From assembly GCA_965221815.1 (NCBI GenBank), contig OZ244915.1, forward strand, positions 186,001 through 250,000: a DNA stretch of 64,000 bases, read 5' to 3'. This DNA comes from JAPOXR01 sp965221815 (GTDB lineage: Bacteria > Pseudomonadota > Alphaproteobacteria > Rhodobacterales > Rhodobacteraceae). The translations under genes were made by a program, and so were the position numbers. This document shows, piece by piece, positions 7,494-17,556 of the stretch (the first letter of the stretch is position 1; every line of letters begins with the position of its first letter). The notes beneath the pieces were generated by a model. That model saw only the letters and a list, made by a program, of their open reading frames with translations. It did no database searches and was not told the origin of the DNA.

Positions 7494-8774
7494 ATGTCTG
7501 CGGGAGAGTTCGACGTGGAGAAACACTTTGATCTGTTGCAGACGATGTTTGCATCTGCAGTCGCGGCGGCTGACCCGATGAAACGCGTGCCCGCCTTTCT
7601 ACCCGAAGGGTCACAAGGAAAGTTGACTGTTGTGGGTGCGGGTAAAGCCTCGGCACGGATGGCTCAAGCTGTGGAAACCGCCTGGCAAGGGCCGCTGACG
7701 GGACTGGTCGTGACACGTTACGGCCACGCGGAAGAATGTCGGCATATTGAGATTGTTGAAGCGGCACATCCGGTGCCGGACAAAGCGGGGCTCGAAGCCG
7801 CGCGGCGTATCTTGCAGATTGTCGCCGATCTTGGGCCGGATGATCATTGTCTTGCCCTGATATCTGGTGGGGGCTCTGCATTGCTGACGGCACCGGTACC
7901 GGGCGTTTCATTTGCGGAAAAACGCGCGGTCAACGAGGCTTTGCTGGCCAGCGGGGCCTCAATTGGCGAGATGAATTGCGTGCGCAAACATCTCTCCTGC
8001 ATCAAGGGTGGAAGGCTATCCGCCTGCGCGGCTCCGGCGGCGGTCACCAGCCTGTTGATATCCGACGTCCCAGGGGACGATCCTGCCGTTATTGCATCGG
8101 GTCCAACAGTCGCGGATTCCACAACTCTCGCTGAGGCAAGGGACATTCTTGAGCGTTACAAGATTGCTGTTCCGGTATCAGTTCAAAGGGTGCTTCGGGA
8201 TAACGTTCATGAGACACCGAAACCTGGTGATCGACGCCTGGCATCGGGCGTGACTCATATCATTGCAGCGCCGCAAAAGTCTTTGGAGGCAGCGGCATCA
8301 GAGGCGCGGGCAAAGGGTATAACGCCGTTGATCCTTGGCGACTCACTCGAAGGTGAAGCGCGTGAAATGGGCCGGGTGATGGCCGGAATCGCGCGGCAAG
8401 TGCGTCGTCACGGACAGCCCGCCAGCACTCCCTGCGTCCTTATTTCGGGTGGTGAGACTACGGTCACGGTCAGAGGAGATGGGTGCAGTGGACGCAATGG
8501 AGAGTTTCTTCTGGCACTTGTGCATGCACTCGACGGAGCAGAAGGAATTTACGCAATTGCTGCCGATACCGATGGAATTGACGGCATGAGCGACGCTGCT
8601 GGTGCCATGGCCGGGCCGGACAGTCTGCGACGGGCTGAAGCGCGCGGATTATCCGCTCTGAATTATCTCGAGCGCAATGATGCCCACAGCTTTTTTGCCG
8701 CACTCAACGACCAGGTGATCACAGGTCCGACCCTGACCAATGTCAACGACTTTCGTGCAGTGCTGATCATTTGA
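7494..8774 (+). CDS. Glycerate 2-kinase (GckA/TtuD family, MOFRL)
   Basis: ATP-dependent kinase that turns glycerate into 2-phosphoglycerate. The 426-residue length fits type II glycerate kinases (DUF4147 plus C-terminal MOFRL). Visible motifs are V-V-G-A-G-K-A-S near residue 45, the S-G-G-G-S-A-L-L loop near 125, K-H-L-S-x-I-K-G-G-R near 165, and D-V-P-G-D-D-P-x-x-I-A-S-G-P-T near 192. The MOFRL part has I-S-G-G-E-T-T-V-T-V and G-R-N-G-E-F. The ATG at 7494 sits just after a possible promoter. It diverges from the GH13_18 phosphorylase, which should release glycerate, and lies upstream of enolase, which consumes 2-phosphoglycerate. Confidence 0.9.
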   Translation: MSAGEFDVEKHFDLLQTMFASAVAAADPMKRVPAFLPEGSQGKLTVVGAGKASARMAQAVETAWQGPLTGLVVTRYGHAEECRHIEIVEAAHPVPDKAGLEAARRILQIVADLGPDDHCLALISGGGSALLTAPVPGVSFAEKRAVNEALLASGASIGEMNCVRKHLSCIKGGRLSACAAPAAVTSLLISDVPGDDPAVIASGPTVADSTTLAEARDILERYKIAVPVSVQRVLRDNVHETPKPGDRRLASGVTHIIAAPQKSLEAAASEARAKGITPLILGDSLEGEAREMGRVMAGIARQVRRHGQPASTPCVLISGGETTVTVRGDGCSGRNGEFLLALVHALDGAEGIYAIAADTDGIDGMSDAAGAMAGPDSLRRAEARGLSALNYLERNDAHSFFAALNDQVITGPTLTNVNDFRAVLII

Positions 8775-9276
8775 TCGGTCACAAGACGCAATCAACCGTC
8801 ACCAAAGATGTTGTCCCTGGGACGCCCAAATGGGATGAGCCTTGATTTCCAAGAGCGGCAATTCATGTGAATCTGTCGATGGGTCTGAACAGGGAATTGA
8901 TCTGCAACCGCCGGTCCTTGAGCCATGGCACGGCGAATTCGGTTTCGTCGTCGGCCGCGCTATGGAGGAACAGGTTGTTGCCCAGTGGCCGACCCGGACG
9001 CTGAAGCTGTCTTTTGTGATTGTGATGCCGGCAGGTGCTTGGATGACGTTTCGGAACAAGCCCCCGGGACTTGTTGCGGCGGGTGGTCAACAGCCGGTCG
9101 AGTCCGCCGGCCATTTGCGTGAGCTGGGGTCGATCTTCATCGGCACTGTGGCGGACAACGCGTTCAAGGAAAGAGGCGCACTATACGAAGGGTCACGGCC
9201 TTTGCTACCCGACGGTTGAGGCAGAAAAACTGATGGGTTTCTCTGAGAATTTTGTAAGACCACACCCTAAACAGAG
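8775..9276. other. Stretch without a supportable gene
   Basis: Both strands have overlapping open frames of 80-125 codons, but none resembles a known family and none has a clear ribosome site. The minus frames between 8800 and 9200 may be remains of a decayed gene. I see no RNA gene or clear hairpin terminator. Confidence 0.4.
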
Positions 9277-10686
9277 CTACAGAGACCTGTAGAAGTCACG
9301 GATTTTCAAGGCCATCAAACGTCGACGCTCTTTCAGGAAGTCATCGTATCCGTTCACGTCAATCTCATCCATCCCAGAAGGTACGCAATGGGCATCGAGG
9401 TTCGCACGAAGCTCTTCGGAATCGGTGATGCCACCATATTCGGGATTTCCACTCTCGCATTGCCGCTGCAGGGCACTGAAATACACGACCGGGGGCTTAT
9501 TACCAACAGCGATGTTGATCTCTCCCTGCATTACTACATAGTTCGCAATCTGGTTGTAACGTCCACGCGGCAAACCATGTGTACTGAGGTATTTTTTTGG
9601 AAAAATGTGATGGACATGGCTGGCACCTTGCAGAAGAGTCGGAACGGTGTGCTCTTTTGAGAGAAAACCCTTGTCATTAGCTTTCACCTGACTTGCCAGG
9701 AACACGTTGAAGTAGGGGCTGCTTGCCACTGAAGTATCCATCTGTTGTGGCAGTCCGGCATCCCAGAATGCATCCGACAGTTCGGCAAGTTCCACATTGG
9801 CAAGGACATCCTCTACACTTTGCTCCGCAAAAGCACGAATATCGACGCCGAATGCAGTTTCCGGCGAGGAAGTGTAGCGCCCGGTAAGGACGGACATAAC
9901 AAACCACCGTCGTACAAGTGAATCAATGCGTGCCGGCGTCTCGTTCTGGGCACGCAACGTCAGATAAACGATATATGCGAAATTGACGGCATTTTTCGAG
10001 CGGATCATTGACGCGATTATGAACCCCGCTGTGCGCAGGATCATCACAAAGCGCTTAAAGTCTATTTCGTTCATAAAACGCAGAAGGGCATTCTCCAGCC
10101 TCTGGAAGGCCTGTTCGGCGATCTCTTCCTCATATCCGCGGGTTTCAAAATTACGGCCAGAGAGCAGGGCGACCAAGTCCTCAAGACGCCCGCGTCCGAA
10201 TTCTGACGTGAATGCCACACGGAGCATATCCGTGTAGGAGGGATCGTAAAGGTCGTCCTTCTCACGTTTCAGCCATTCCATGGCATGAAAATAGCGGGTC
10301 CCTGCGAACTCACTGTCGGCCGCAAGATCGGCATACGCCTCGGGCGCTACAGCCAGATGGCAGAAGTAGTCAATAGATTTGCGGAGCTGGTGACCGTTGT
10401 AGGTCTCGTTTGCAGCCATTTTTGACATAGCGAAGTCGGCTGCGTTCAGCTGGACACCCTTGGAATTGATGCGGACAAATATCTCCGAGACCGTTTCCAC
10501 ATCGAGGTCAGAATTGAGTTCTATGAGGCCGAGTAGATTGTTTTGGACACCCTGCAACCGTGCGATGCTCTCAAAGATGGTATCCTTATCCGTTTCCGGA
10601 TTGTTCTCGCAGTAAGCATCCACCATGCGCAACAATTTGATATCAGGCGCGAACAGAGTGGCGATATCAGGAATCCAGGCCCGGTC
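9277..10686 (-). pseudogene. DUF262/DUF1524 (GmrSD-like) protein, C-terminal part cut off by IS
   Basis: C-terminal 469 residues of a two-domain protein whose N-terminus lies at 12431-12814 beyond an insertion sequence. The join is exact: the IS plus one 9-bp target copy can be removed to restore an unbroken 597-codon frame through N-P-A-I-H-R-D-R-A-W-I-P. This part carries the helical middle and a C-terminal HNH-type motif H-V-H-H-I-F-P-K-K-Y-L with Asn in R-Y-N-Q-I-A-N-Y, as in the GmrD/DUF1524 nuclease domain. Such proteins often act as type IV-like restriction or anti-phage nucleases. A start at an internal ATG (10635) is possible, but would give only half an enzyme. Confidence 0.85.
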
Positions 10687-10695
10687 GCGGTGGAT
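10687..10695. repeat. Target-site duplication, left copy
   Basis: GCGGTGGAT directly abuts the left end of the ISKra4-type element. It is identical to 12431-12439 at the right end and marks the insertion event. Confidence 0.93.
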
Positions 10696-12430
10696 GGGTG
10701 CGGCTCAGATTTGTGGCTCATGCTGCAGCGCGCCAGTGGAAGAAGTCGGCGCCCCGGTTGTTCATCTGGCAGCACCGGATAGCCATGATTGCGTTGGCGC
10801 CGTCAACGGACCAGCGGCTGCCGCTTTTTTTGAGTCGATCGACTACAACGGTCCGGCAGCCGCCTTCGACGAGGCCGCTGCCGCAGCGGAGACCCTGCCG
10901 TGTATAGACATCGTAGCGCATGCGGTGCAGGTTGGGTCTGCAATAATTCACGAACGCCCTGATCGCGGGTGAGCTCTTGGCCAGTGTGGCAAGCGCCGCG
11001 AGGACCCGGGCTGCCTCACCGGCCTTGATCCGGGCCTTGATCCGGTCGAAAGTGGTCTGACGACGCACGGGGTCTTCCAACGTCTCCTTCAGGGCCTCCT
11101 GAAGCCTTTCCAGGACATGGAACAGATCGAGCACGAAGGTCAGGTGCATGCCGGCGAAGACCGTGCGCATCGTCTTTTCGATCCAGGCGGCGCCATCGGA
11201 CAGGATCACCGCCTCCGCGCTGTCCAGCACACCGCGCCGCTGCGCCTCCCGCCTCACGCGGGCGGCAAACTCGGACATCCCACCGGTGGTGGGAGCCCGG
11301 GCGCTGTCGATCACTGATGATTGGGTGATACTCCCGGCAACGGCCTTGATCCGGCCCTTGGGGTCAGGCGCCACTTCACAGATGCGCAGCAGCTTGGCTT
11401 CGCGCGTCCGGGCTGTGCCATCCGCCTGTTTGCCGGCGCGCCCGGCAAGTTCGGCAGGCCGGATCGGCACGCCGGTCCCGTCAGCCGCCACCACCGGCCG
11501 GGTGGGAATCACCGCCGCCGGGGGGACATCCCTGCGCTCAAACGCGACCACTTCCCTGCCCAGCGCGCGGGCCAGCCTGTCAAACCGGGACCGGCTGACC
11601 CGGGTCCCGCTCAGCTCTTCAAGGAGCGTCACGGCGCGGCGACTGCCGACCTCCGCAGCGGCGGCCATGACCATCCGCTCGTAGCCCGGTGTTGTTGTCC
11701 GCCCCTCAAGACGCAACGCGGCGTCCAGCGGGAAGAGGCCGGTGCGACAGGCCGAACAGCGGTAATGCCGCCGCGCCACCGTCACCTTGCCCAGGCGGGT
11801 CATAGAGGTCTTGGGACGTTTGTTTCCCCAGCGCGCCATACGGCCCCCGCAATGGGGGCCGTGCGGGGGATCAAGGGCGTCATCCCGGGCTTCAAGCAGC
11901 AGTCGCAATTGGGCCGCTGCCGCGACCAGCGCATCACCGCGCAGGGCGGTCTCGACGGCATCCAGATCAACCACTGTCGCGGCCAGTTCCTTCTCGAGCC
12001 GTGGCAGGAGATCAGGGGACCGCGCCGCGGACCCCTCATGCCCTGGCAACTCCGTCGTCGCCATGCGGCGGCAGATCACCGTTCCATCGAAAATCCGGTA
12101 TTCGAGGAAACCGTCCCCATCCTGGCGGATCATCGGTCGGTTCAGCGCGGCCTCCGCGGCCGACAGACTCCGCAAATACGCGACCACCTCTGGATGCCTG
12201 AACTCCTGCTTTTTGTCCCGCTCTTTATCTTGAACTGCCATCTGCCTGTGTCTCCTGACTGCCCTGTCGCCAAACCCAACCGGAGCCGTGATGCCGACTC
12301 TCCGTGTTCCTGTGGGCGGAAATGGACATAGATCGATACAGAGACCGATACAAACCCGCTCCGACGGGCGCTGTCCGGATGTCAGGAAAAAGATCAGTCA
12401 GAGCGTGTCCCACAAATCTGAGCCGCACCC
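10696..12430 (-). mobile_element. ISKra4-family insertion sequence, 1735 bp, complete
   Basis: The element is bounded by perfect 21-bp inverted repeats (GGGTGCGGCTCAG... at 10696-10716 and its complement at 12410-12430) and flanked by the 9-bp duplication GCGGTGGAT. It has one transposase gene on the minus strand. Intact ends, matching target copies and an uninterrupted transposase show a recent insertion. It sits inside the DUF262/DUF1524 gene in the same orientation. Confidence 0.93.
10718..12241 (-). CDS. ISKra4-family transposase
   Basis: A 507-residue DDE-type transposase. It has a zinc-ribbon-like region (C-G-G-R-M and C-S-A-C-R-T) around residues 130-165, then the catalytic core with V-V-A-A-D-G-T-G-V-P, the nearby A-G-R-A-G-K-Q-A-D-G segment characteristic of ISKra4, V-I-L-S-D-G-A-A-W-I and V-L-D-L-F-H-V. 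The end matches the family (G-L-R-C-G-S-G-L-V-E-G-G-C-R-T-V, then S-G-S-R-W-S-V-D-G-A-N-A-I). The frame is full length without stops, so the enzyme may be active. It starts at the ATG at 12241 and fills almost all of the IS. Confidence 0.92.
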   Translation of the reverse strand: MAVQDKERDKKQEFRHPEVVAYLRSLSAAEAALNRPMIRQDGDGFLEYRIFDGTVICRRMATTELPGHEGSAARSPDLLPRLEKELAATVVDLDAVETALRGDALVAAAAQLRLLLEARDDALDPPHGPHCGGRMARWGNKRPKTSMTRLGKVTVARRHYRCSACRTGLFPLDAALRLEGRTTTPGYERMVMAAAAEVGSRRAVTLLEELSGTRVSRSRFDRLARALGREVVAFERRDVPPAAVIPTRPVVAADGTGVPIRPAELAGRAGKQADGTARTREAKLLRICEVAPDPKGRIKAVAGSITQSSVIDSARAPTTGGMSEFAARVRREAQRRGVLDSAEAVILSDGAAWIEKTMRTVFAGMHLTFVLDLFHVLERLQEALKETLEDPVRRQTTFDRIKARIKAGEAARVLAALATLAKSSPAIRAFVNYCRPNLHRMRYDVYTRQGLRCGSGLVEGGCRTVVVDRLKKSGSRWSVDGANAIMAIRCCQMNNRGADFFHWRAAA

Positions 12431-12439
12431 GCGGTGGAT
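12431..12439. repeat. Target-site duplication, right copy
   Basis: GCGGTGGAT follows the right inverted repeat directly and matches 10687-10695. Confidence 0.93.
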
Positions 12440-12814
12440 AGCGGGATTGGACACCTCAAACTTTTTCTGATCAGGATTGAACGCGATCGTAATCCGCTTC
12501 GTTCTATAGTTTTTATCGACAACTTGCTGCCCTTGGACAGCTGCACGGAGTGCCGTGACGCGCTGCTGACCATCAATCAAGATTCGCTTACCCTCAGAAG
12601 TGCTTCCATCCTTCATCCGAACGTCAGGGTTGCGCCACGCAATAAGATAACCCACTGGATATCCACAATAGAGGGAGTCGATAAAATCACGCACCTTGGC
12701 TGTGTTCCAAACAAATGGGCGTTGAATTTCAGGGATTGCTATACTGCCTGTCTCAATCCATGTCAGAAGGTTTTGTACGGAATATTGGTTGACCGAGTAG
12801 CGTTGGATAGTCAT
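12431..12814 (-). pseudogene. DUF262 (GmrS-like) N-terminal part, cut off by IS
   Basis: First 128 codons of the interrupted gene, starting at ATG 12814. It shows the DUF262 signature: S-I-A-I-P-E-I-Q-R-P-F-V-W near residues 24-36 and R-I-L-I-D-G-Q-Q-R-V-T-A-L near 73-85, a ParB-like nucleotide-binding or nuclease fold. Reading then runs into IS sequence and stops after a few foreign residues. With 9277-10686 it made one protein. Being broken, the putative defence function is probably lost unless the IS excises cleanly. Confidence 0.85.
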
Positions 12815-13482
12815 GTCGTTTCTTGGTTTCCTCGTATACTTGAGCGGAAGAGCCCCACATCCCCCGTTCCAGTTTGACGCGCAACATCCTTGTGCAATGA
12901 TCTGCATGATCGGTTGCCTACCAGTCAGGCGGCCGTCACAGTCTCTAATGAAGAGGAGACTGTGATAACGAATCGTGACCATCATCTCTGACGGAGTCCG
13001 GATGTTACCGGATCGTCAGGCTCAGGAAAAGCGGTGCGTGCCACAAGCGGCACAGCCGATGGCGGCCCTGCGTCGAGGCGCAGTTCCGTAGCGCAATTGT
13101 GGGTGATGCTGGGTCTTCGGACCACGATGATGCGGACGTTGCACTTGAGCGGGGCGATATTCATGGCCTGATGGATTGCCGGCTTGCCAAACACATCTGA
13201 CGTTGCCGTTGTGTGGATACGGGTATTGTTCTCGTCGATAGATCGATCGATGACGGCAAGTCGTTGATATCCATTGAAGCGTTTCCCGGAGACGTATCGG
13301 CGGTGGATCCCATGTGGTGTGAGTATCAATCCCGGAATGGGTGCATACACTGTCTCTTGCCCTGTTGCGCACGTGCGCCGACAGGAGTAACGAGACTTTC
13401 CGTTACAACAGCCTTCATTTTTCTCCGCGGTTCAACATGATCGCCGGGCCGGGGCAACCTCTCAGGATGGGCAGATTCTCTC
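12815..13482. other. Intergenic stretch upstream of enolase
   Basis: Minus-strand frames of 116-122 codons at 12982-13372 are open but unrecognised, and the plus strand shows only short frames. No RNA gene or clear promoter could be assigned. A small hypothetical gene cannot be excluded. Confidence 0.35.
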
Positions 13483-14778
13483 ATGGCACTTATCGAATAT
13501 ATCCGTGGTCGAGAAATTCTCGATAGCCGCGGCAATCCCACGGTCGAAGTTGATGTGCGGCTTCACGATGGTTCTCATGGCCGGGCGGCGGTGCCATCGG
13601 GAGCTTCGACGGGCACACACGAGGCCTTGGAGATGCGCGATGGAGATGCCAATCGCTACGGCGGTAAGGGCGTGTGCAAAGCAGTCAACATGGTCAACAC
13701 TGAAATTCACCAGGAGCTGCAGGGCACCGATGCCACGATGCAGGAAGTGATTGATGCGCAGTTGATCGCGATGGACGGGACCGCCAACAAGGGTCGGTTG
13801 GGTGCCAATGCAATCCTCGGCGTGTCGCTGGCCGTGGCAAAGGCGGCGGCATCCAGTACCGGGCAACCGCTCTATCGTTATATCGGCGGGACTTCGGCGC
13901 GGATACTTCCAGTCCCCATGATGAATATCATCAATGGCGGGATGCACGCCGACAATGCGCTGGATTTCCAGGAATTCATGATCGTGCCGTGTGGGGCCGG
14001 CAGTCTCGCTGATGCCGTGCGCATGGGAGCGGAAGTGTTCCACATTCTCAAGGCTGAACTGACGCAATCGGGAATGGCCACCGGCATCGGTGACGAAGGT
14101 GGGTTCGCTCCGGATATCCAATCAACGCGACATGCTCTTGATTTGATTCTGCAGGCCATTATCAAGGCTGGCTACAAGCCACAGTCAGATATCCAGTTGG
14201 CACTGGATTGCGCTGCCTCGGAGTATCATCAGAATGGTGTTTATGAACTCAAGGGAGAAGGGCTTTCACTGTCACCAGAGGAGCATATGTCCTTTCTGCG
14301 GCAACTGGCTCAGGATTACCCGATTTATTCGATTGAAGATGGGATGGCCGAAGATGACTTCACTGGCTGGGAAGCGCTCACCGACGCGTTGGGCCAGACC
14401 GTCCAACTGGTTGGGGATGATTTGTTCGTCACCAATGTTGAACGAATCAAGCAAGGAATTGAACGGGGATGGGGCAATGCCCTGCTGGTCAAGTTCAACC
14501 AGATCGGGACCCTGTCCGAGACATTGGCAGCGATTGCAACGGCCCGCCAAGCCGGTTTCGGTATCGTGATCAGCCATCGCTCCGGGGAAACAGAAGATAC
14601 GACCATTGCCGACCTCGCGGTCGCGACCAATAGCGGTCAAATCAAGACCGGTTCGCTGGCCCGGTCAGATCGGGTGGCCAAATACAATCAACTGATGCGT
14701 ATTGAAGCCGAGCTGGGCAGCGGGGCCCTCTATGGTCGGAGCGACAGGCCTGGCACGCATGCGGGGCAAGGTTCGTGA
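13483..14778 (+). CDS. eno: Enolase
   Basis: Interconverts 2-phosphoglycerate and phosphoenolpyruvate in the cytoplasm. The 431-residue length is normal. Key sequences are present: G-R-E-I-L-D-S-R-G-N-P-T-V-E-V at the N-terminus, G-A-S-T-G near residue 41, G-D-E-G-G-F-A-P with the catalytic Glu, metal ligands in the L-D-C-A-A-S-E and S-I-E-D-G segments, catalytic Lys in L-L-V-K-F-N-Q-I-G-T, and S-H-R-S-G-E-T-E-D-T. Its place beside a glycerate 2-kinase and the glycogen operon is unusual for eno. It may be a second copy serving glycerate entry. Confidence 0.96.
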   Translation: MALIEYIRGREILDSRGNPTVEVDVRLHDGSHGRAAVPSGASTGTHEALEMRDGDANRYGGKGVCKAVNMVNTEIHQELQGTDATMQEVIDAQLIAMDGTANKGRLGANAILGVSLAVAKAAASSTGQPLYRYIGGTSARILPVPMMNIINGGMHADNALDFQEFMIVPCGAGSLADAVRMGAEVFHILKAELTQSGMATGIGDEGGFAPDIQSTRHALDLILQAIIKAGYKPQSDIQLALDCAASEYHQNGVYELKGEGLSLSPEEHMSFLRQLAQDYPIYSIEDGMAEDDFTGWEALTDALGQTVQLVGDDLFVTNVERIKQGIERGWGNALLVKFNQIGTLSETLAAIATARQAGFGIVISHRSGETEDTTIADLAVATNSGQIKTGSLARSDRVAKYNQLMRIEAELGSGALYGRSDRPGTHAGQGS

Positions 14779-14967
14779 ACCGCTTGCCTTCAGGATGACT
14801 CGAGAGACGGAGTCAATTCATGTCGGTTGATTCACAGCTTGCGGCTCCATTGGAAATGACCTGGGGCAGTGAGAGAGAGTCCCCTGAACATGTGTTGGTC
14901 CACAGCATCGGAATGTCGACAGATGGGTTGTGCACAGGGTCCGATCAGGGGTTGAGGCAACGCACTT

Positions 14968-17376
14968 ATGGATATCGCAGCTGACAAACAGGCGAACAGT
15001 CATCTCGACAATGATGTGATCGTGTTGCGTGATGCGATTTCTCATCATCTGAAGTCGGCGCTGGGCAAGGATCCGGCGCATGCCACCTTGACGGACTGGC
15101 GTATGGCCCTGTCGTTTGCATTGCGTGATCGGGTGGTGGATCCCTGGTTTGCGGCAACCCGCCGGACCTATGCCGTCAAGGCCAAACGAGTCTATTATTT
15201 GTCAATGGAGTTTCTCATCGGACGACTGACCGAGGATGCAGCGATCAATCTTGGACTCGAGGACAGAGCCGAGCAGGCCATGCGCATGCTGGGGCAGGAT
15301 TACGCCGAGATCGTTGCGGACGAGCCGGACGCAGCTCTCGGCAATGGCGGTCTTGGACGGCTTGCGGCATGTTTCCTTGACAGTCTGTCCACCCTTGCCA
15401 TTCCCGCCTATGGTTACGGGATTCGCTATGAACACGGTCTTTTTGAACAGACGTTTGAGCATGGCATTCAGGTCGAAACTGCGGAGACGTGGCTGGTACA
15501 GCGTCATCCATGGGAATTTGCAAGGCCGGAAGTCGTTTATCCCATTGCTTTCGGTGGCCATCTTGCAACCCGGGATGACAAAAGGGTCTGGGTGCCGGAT
15601 GAAACTGTCATCGCCACGGCTTATGATACGCCGGTCATCGGTTGGGGCGGCAAATGGGCCAATACGCTCCGGTTGTGGGCGGCAAGACCCACGAAGATTT
15701 TTGATTTGGACAGCTTCAATCGCGGGGATTATCTTGCGGCCAATGCCCCCGAGAGTCTGGCCAGAACCCTGACGCGGGTATTATACCCCGATGACACCAC
15801 CGACATCGGGAAGGAATTGCGGCTCAAGCAGGAGTATTTTTTTACCTCCGCGTCTCTCCAGGATTTGCTGCGTCGCTTATTGTCAGAAGATCTTGCCTTG
15901 TGCGATCTGGCCGCGCATGTGGCGATTCAACTCAACGATACGCACCCGGCCATTGCCGGCGCAGAATTGGTTCGCTTGCTTTCAGACACATATGCAATGG
16001 CCATACCTGACGCCATTGAGATTGCGCGTGATTGTTTGCATTTTACCAACCATACGCTCCTGCCAGAGGCATTGGAATGCTGGCCGGAGACGTTGTTTGC
16101 CCGCGTGTTGCCGCGGCATCATGAGATCATCGGCATCATCGACAGAATGCACCTGCAAGCGGGTGGCGGAGTTCCCATCATCAAGGATGGCGAGGTGCGT
16201 ATGGGAGCTCTCGCATTTGTGATGGCGCGCCGCATCAACGGCGTGTCCAGACTCCATACCGACCTGGTCAAGGAGACTGTTTTTGCCCATCTGCACACAG
16301 CCTATCCAGGGCGAGTCATCAACCAGACCAATGGCATCACGCCACGCCGCTGGTTATATTCCTGCAACCGGCCCTTGCGCCAACTCATCAACGAGACCAT
16401 CGGCGGCGACTGGCCCACCGCGCTCGAACGACTGTCAGAACTGCGGGAATTGACCAGTGACTCAGCTTTTCTTGATCGCTTTGCCGCCGCGAAACACCAG
16501 AACAAACAGCGCGTCGTCAACTGGTTGCATAAACGTGATGGCATCCTGATCAATCCCGATGCGATGTTTGATGTCCAGATCAAACGTATCCACGAATATA
16601 AGCGCCAGTTCATGAATCTTCTCGAGACGATTGCGCTTTGGAATGAGATCAAGGATGCGCCGACCCGACGATGGACACCGCGGGTGAAGTTCTTTGCCGG
16701 CAAGGCTGCGCCGAGTTATGTTCTCGCAAAGATGATCATTCGTTTGATCAACGATGTGGCGATGACAATCAACCATGATCACGAAACCAGGGATTTTTTG
16801 CAGCTGGTCTTTCCCCCTGACTATAACGTGTCGATGGCTGAAATCCTGATTCCTGCCGCGGATCTTTCCGAACAGATTTCCACAGCCGGCAAAGAGGCAT
16901 CGGGAACCGGCAATATGAAACTGGCGCTCAATGGCAGCCCCACGATTGGCACACTTGACGGTGCCAATGTCGAAATTCGGGAGCATGTTGGAGCCGAGAA
17001 CTTTTTTCTTTTCGGTTTGACGGCTGAGGAAGTCCGCGAACGCCAGCGACTGGCTGGATTTGCGCAGAAGGCAGTCAGTGCGAGTCCGCGTTTGCAGCGG
17101 GTCCTTGGGCAGATTTCTGCGGGTGTCTTCAGTGGTGGTGACCGGGAGCGCTATGTGGGGCTTGTGACCCATGTCATGGCACATGATCCATTTATGGTGA
17201 CATGTGACTTTGACAGCTATTTTGCAGCGCAAAGGCGCGTGGATTCAGCTTTTGAAGACACCCATGGCTGGCGACGGATGGCGGCGATGAATACAGCCGG
17301 TATGGGCTGGTTTTCTGCGGATCGCACCGTGCGCGGTTACGCGCAGGAGATCTGGAATATCTCGTCACTGGCGTGA
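14968..17376 (+). CDS. glgP: Glycogen phosphorylase
   Basis: PLP enzyme that releases glucose-1-phosphate from glycogen or maltodextrin. The 802-residue protein has the family landmarks: Y-Y-L-S-M-E-F-L-I-G-R near residue 78, the glycine loop G-N-G-G-L-G-R-L-A-A near 127, Q-L-N-D-T-H-P near 315, and the PLP-lysine segment E-A-S-G-T-G-N-M-K-L-A-L-N-G near 650. GAGG lies about ten bases before the ATG at 14968. It heads the glycogen operon and lies 190 bp after eno, so it may share or follow its transcript. Confidence 0.95.
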   Translation: MDIAADKQANSHLDNDVIVLRDAISHHLKSALGKDPAHATLTDWRMALSFALRDRVVDPWFAATRRTYAVKAKRVYYLSMEFLIGRLTEDAAINLGLEDRAEQAMRMLGQDYAEIVADEPDAALGNGGLGRLAACFLDSLSTLAIPAYGYGIRYEHGLFEQTFEHGIQVETAETWLVQRHPWEFARPEVVYPIAFGGHLATRDDKRVWVPDETVIATAYDTPVIGWGGKWANTLRLWAARPTKIFDLDSFNRGDYLAANAPESLARTLTRVLYPDDTTDIGKELRLKQEYFFTSASLQDLLRRLLSEDLALCDLAAHVAIQLNDTHPAIAGAELVRLLSDTYAMAIPDAIEIARDCLHFTNHTLLPEALECWPETLFARVLPRHHEIIGIIDRMHLQAGGGVPIIKDGEVRMGALAFVMARRINGVSRLHTDLVKETVFAHLHTAYPGRVINQTNGITPRRWLYSCNRPLRQLINETIGGDWPTALERLSELRELTSDSAFLDRFAAAKHQNKQRVVNWLHKRDGILINPDAMFDVQIKRIHEYKRQFMNLLETIALWNEIKDAPTRRWTPRVKFFAGKAAPSYVLAKMIIRLINDVAMTINHDHETRDFLQLVFPPDYNVSMAEILIPAADLSEQISTAGKEASGTGNMKLALNGSPTIGTLDGANVEIREHVGAENFFLFGLTAEEVRERQRLAGFAQKAVSASPRLQRVLGQISAGVFSGGDRERYVGLVTHVMAHDPFMVTCDFDSYFAAQRRVDSAFEDTHGWRRMAAMNTAGMGWFSADRTVRGYAQEIWNISSLA

Positions 17377-17556
17377 GGGGTGCCAGCAGTGATGGAATCC
17401 CGGATCATCGATATGCGACGTGGCAGAAAGGGTATCGGACTGATTGTCGGAAGTTCTGACCCGTCGATGTCTCGACCACGGCCTTCGACAGGCGGTGGAC
17501 CCGGCGGCGTCGATGTGACGTCAAGTGTGTCGGGAACGGGTATCCAAGAGGGCTGA

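Noticed and set aside
8842..9219. Plus-strand 125-codon ORF after glycerate kinase
   Set aside because: No family similarity, no ribosome site, and competing frames of similar length on the other strand.
11148..12331. Long plus-strand frames (178 and 336 codons) inside the ISKra4 element
   Set aside because: They are antisense to the transposase and arise from its GC-rich codon bias.
12982..13372. Minus-strand frames of 116-122 codons upstream of enolase
   Set aside because: No recognised family and two overlapping frames compete; neither has a clear ribosome site.
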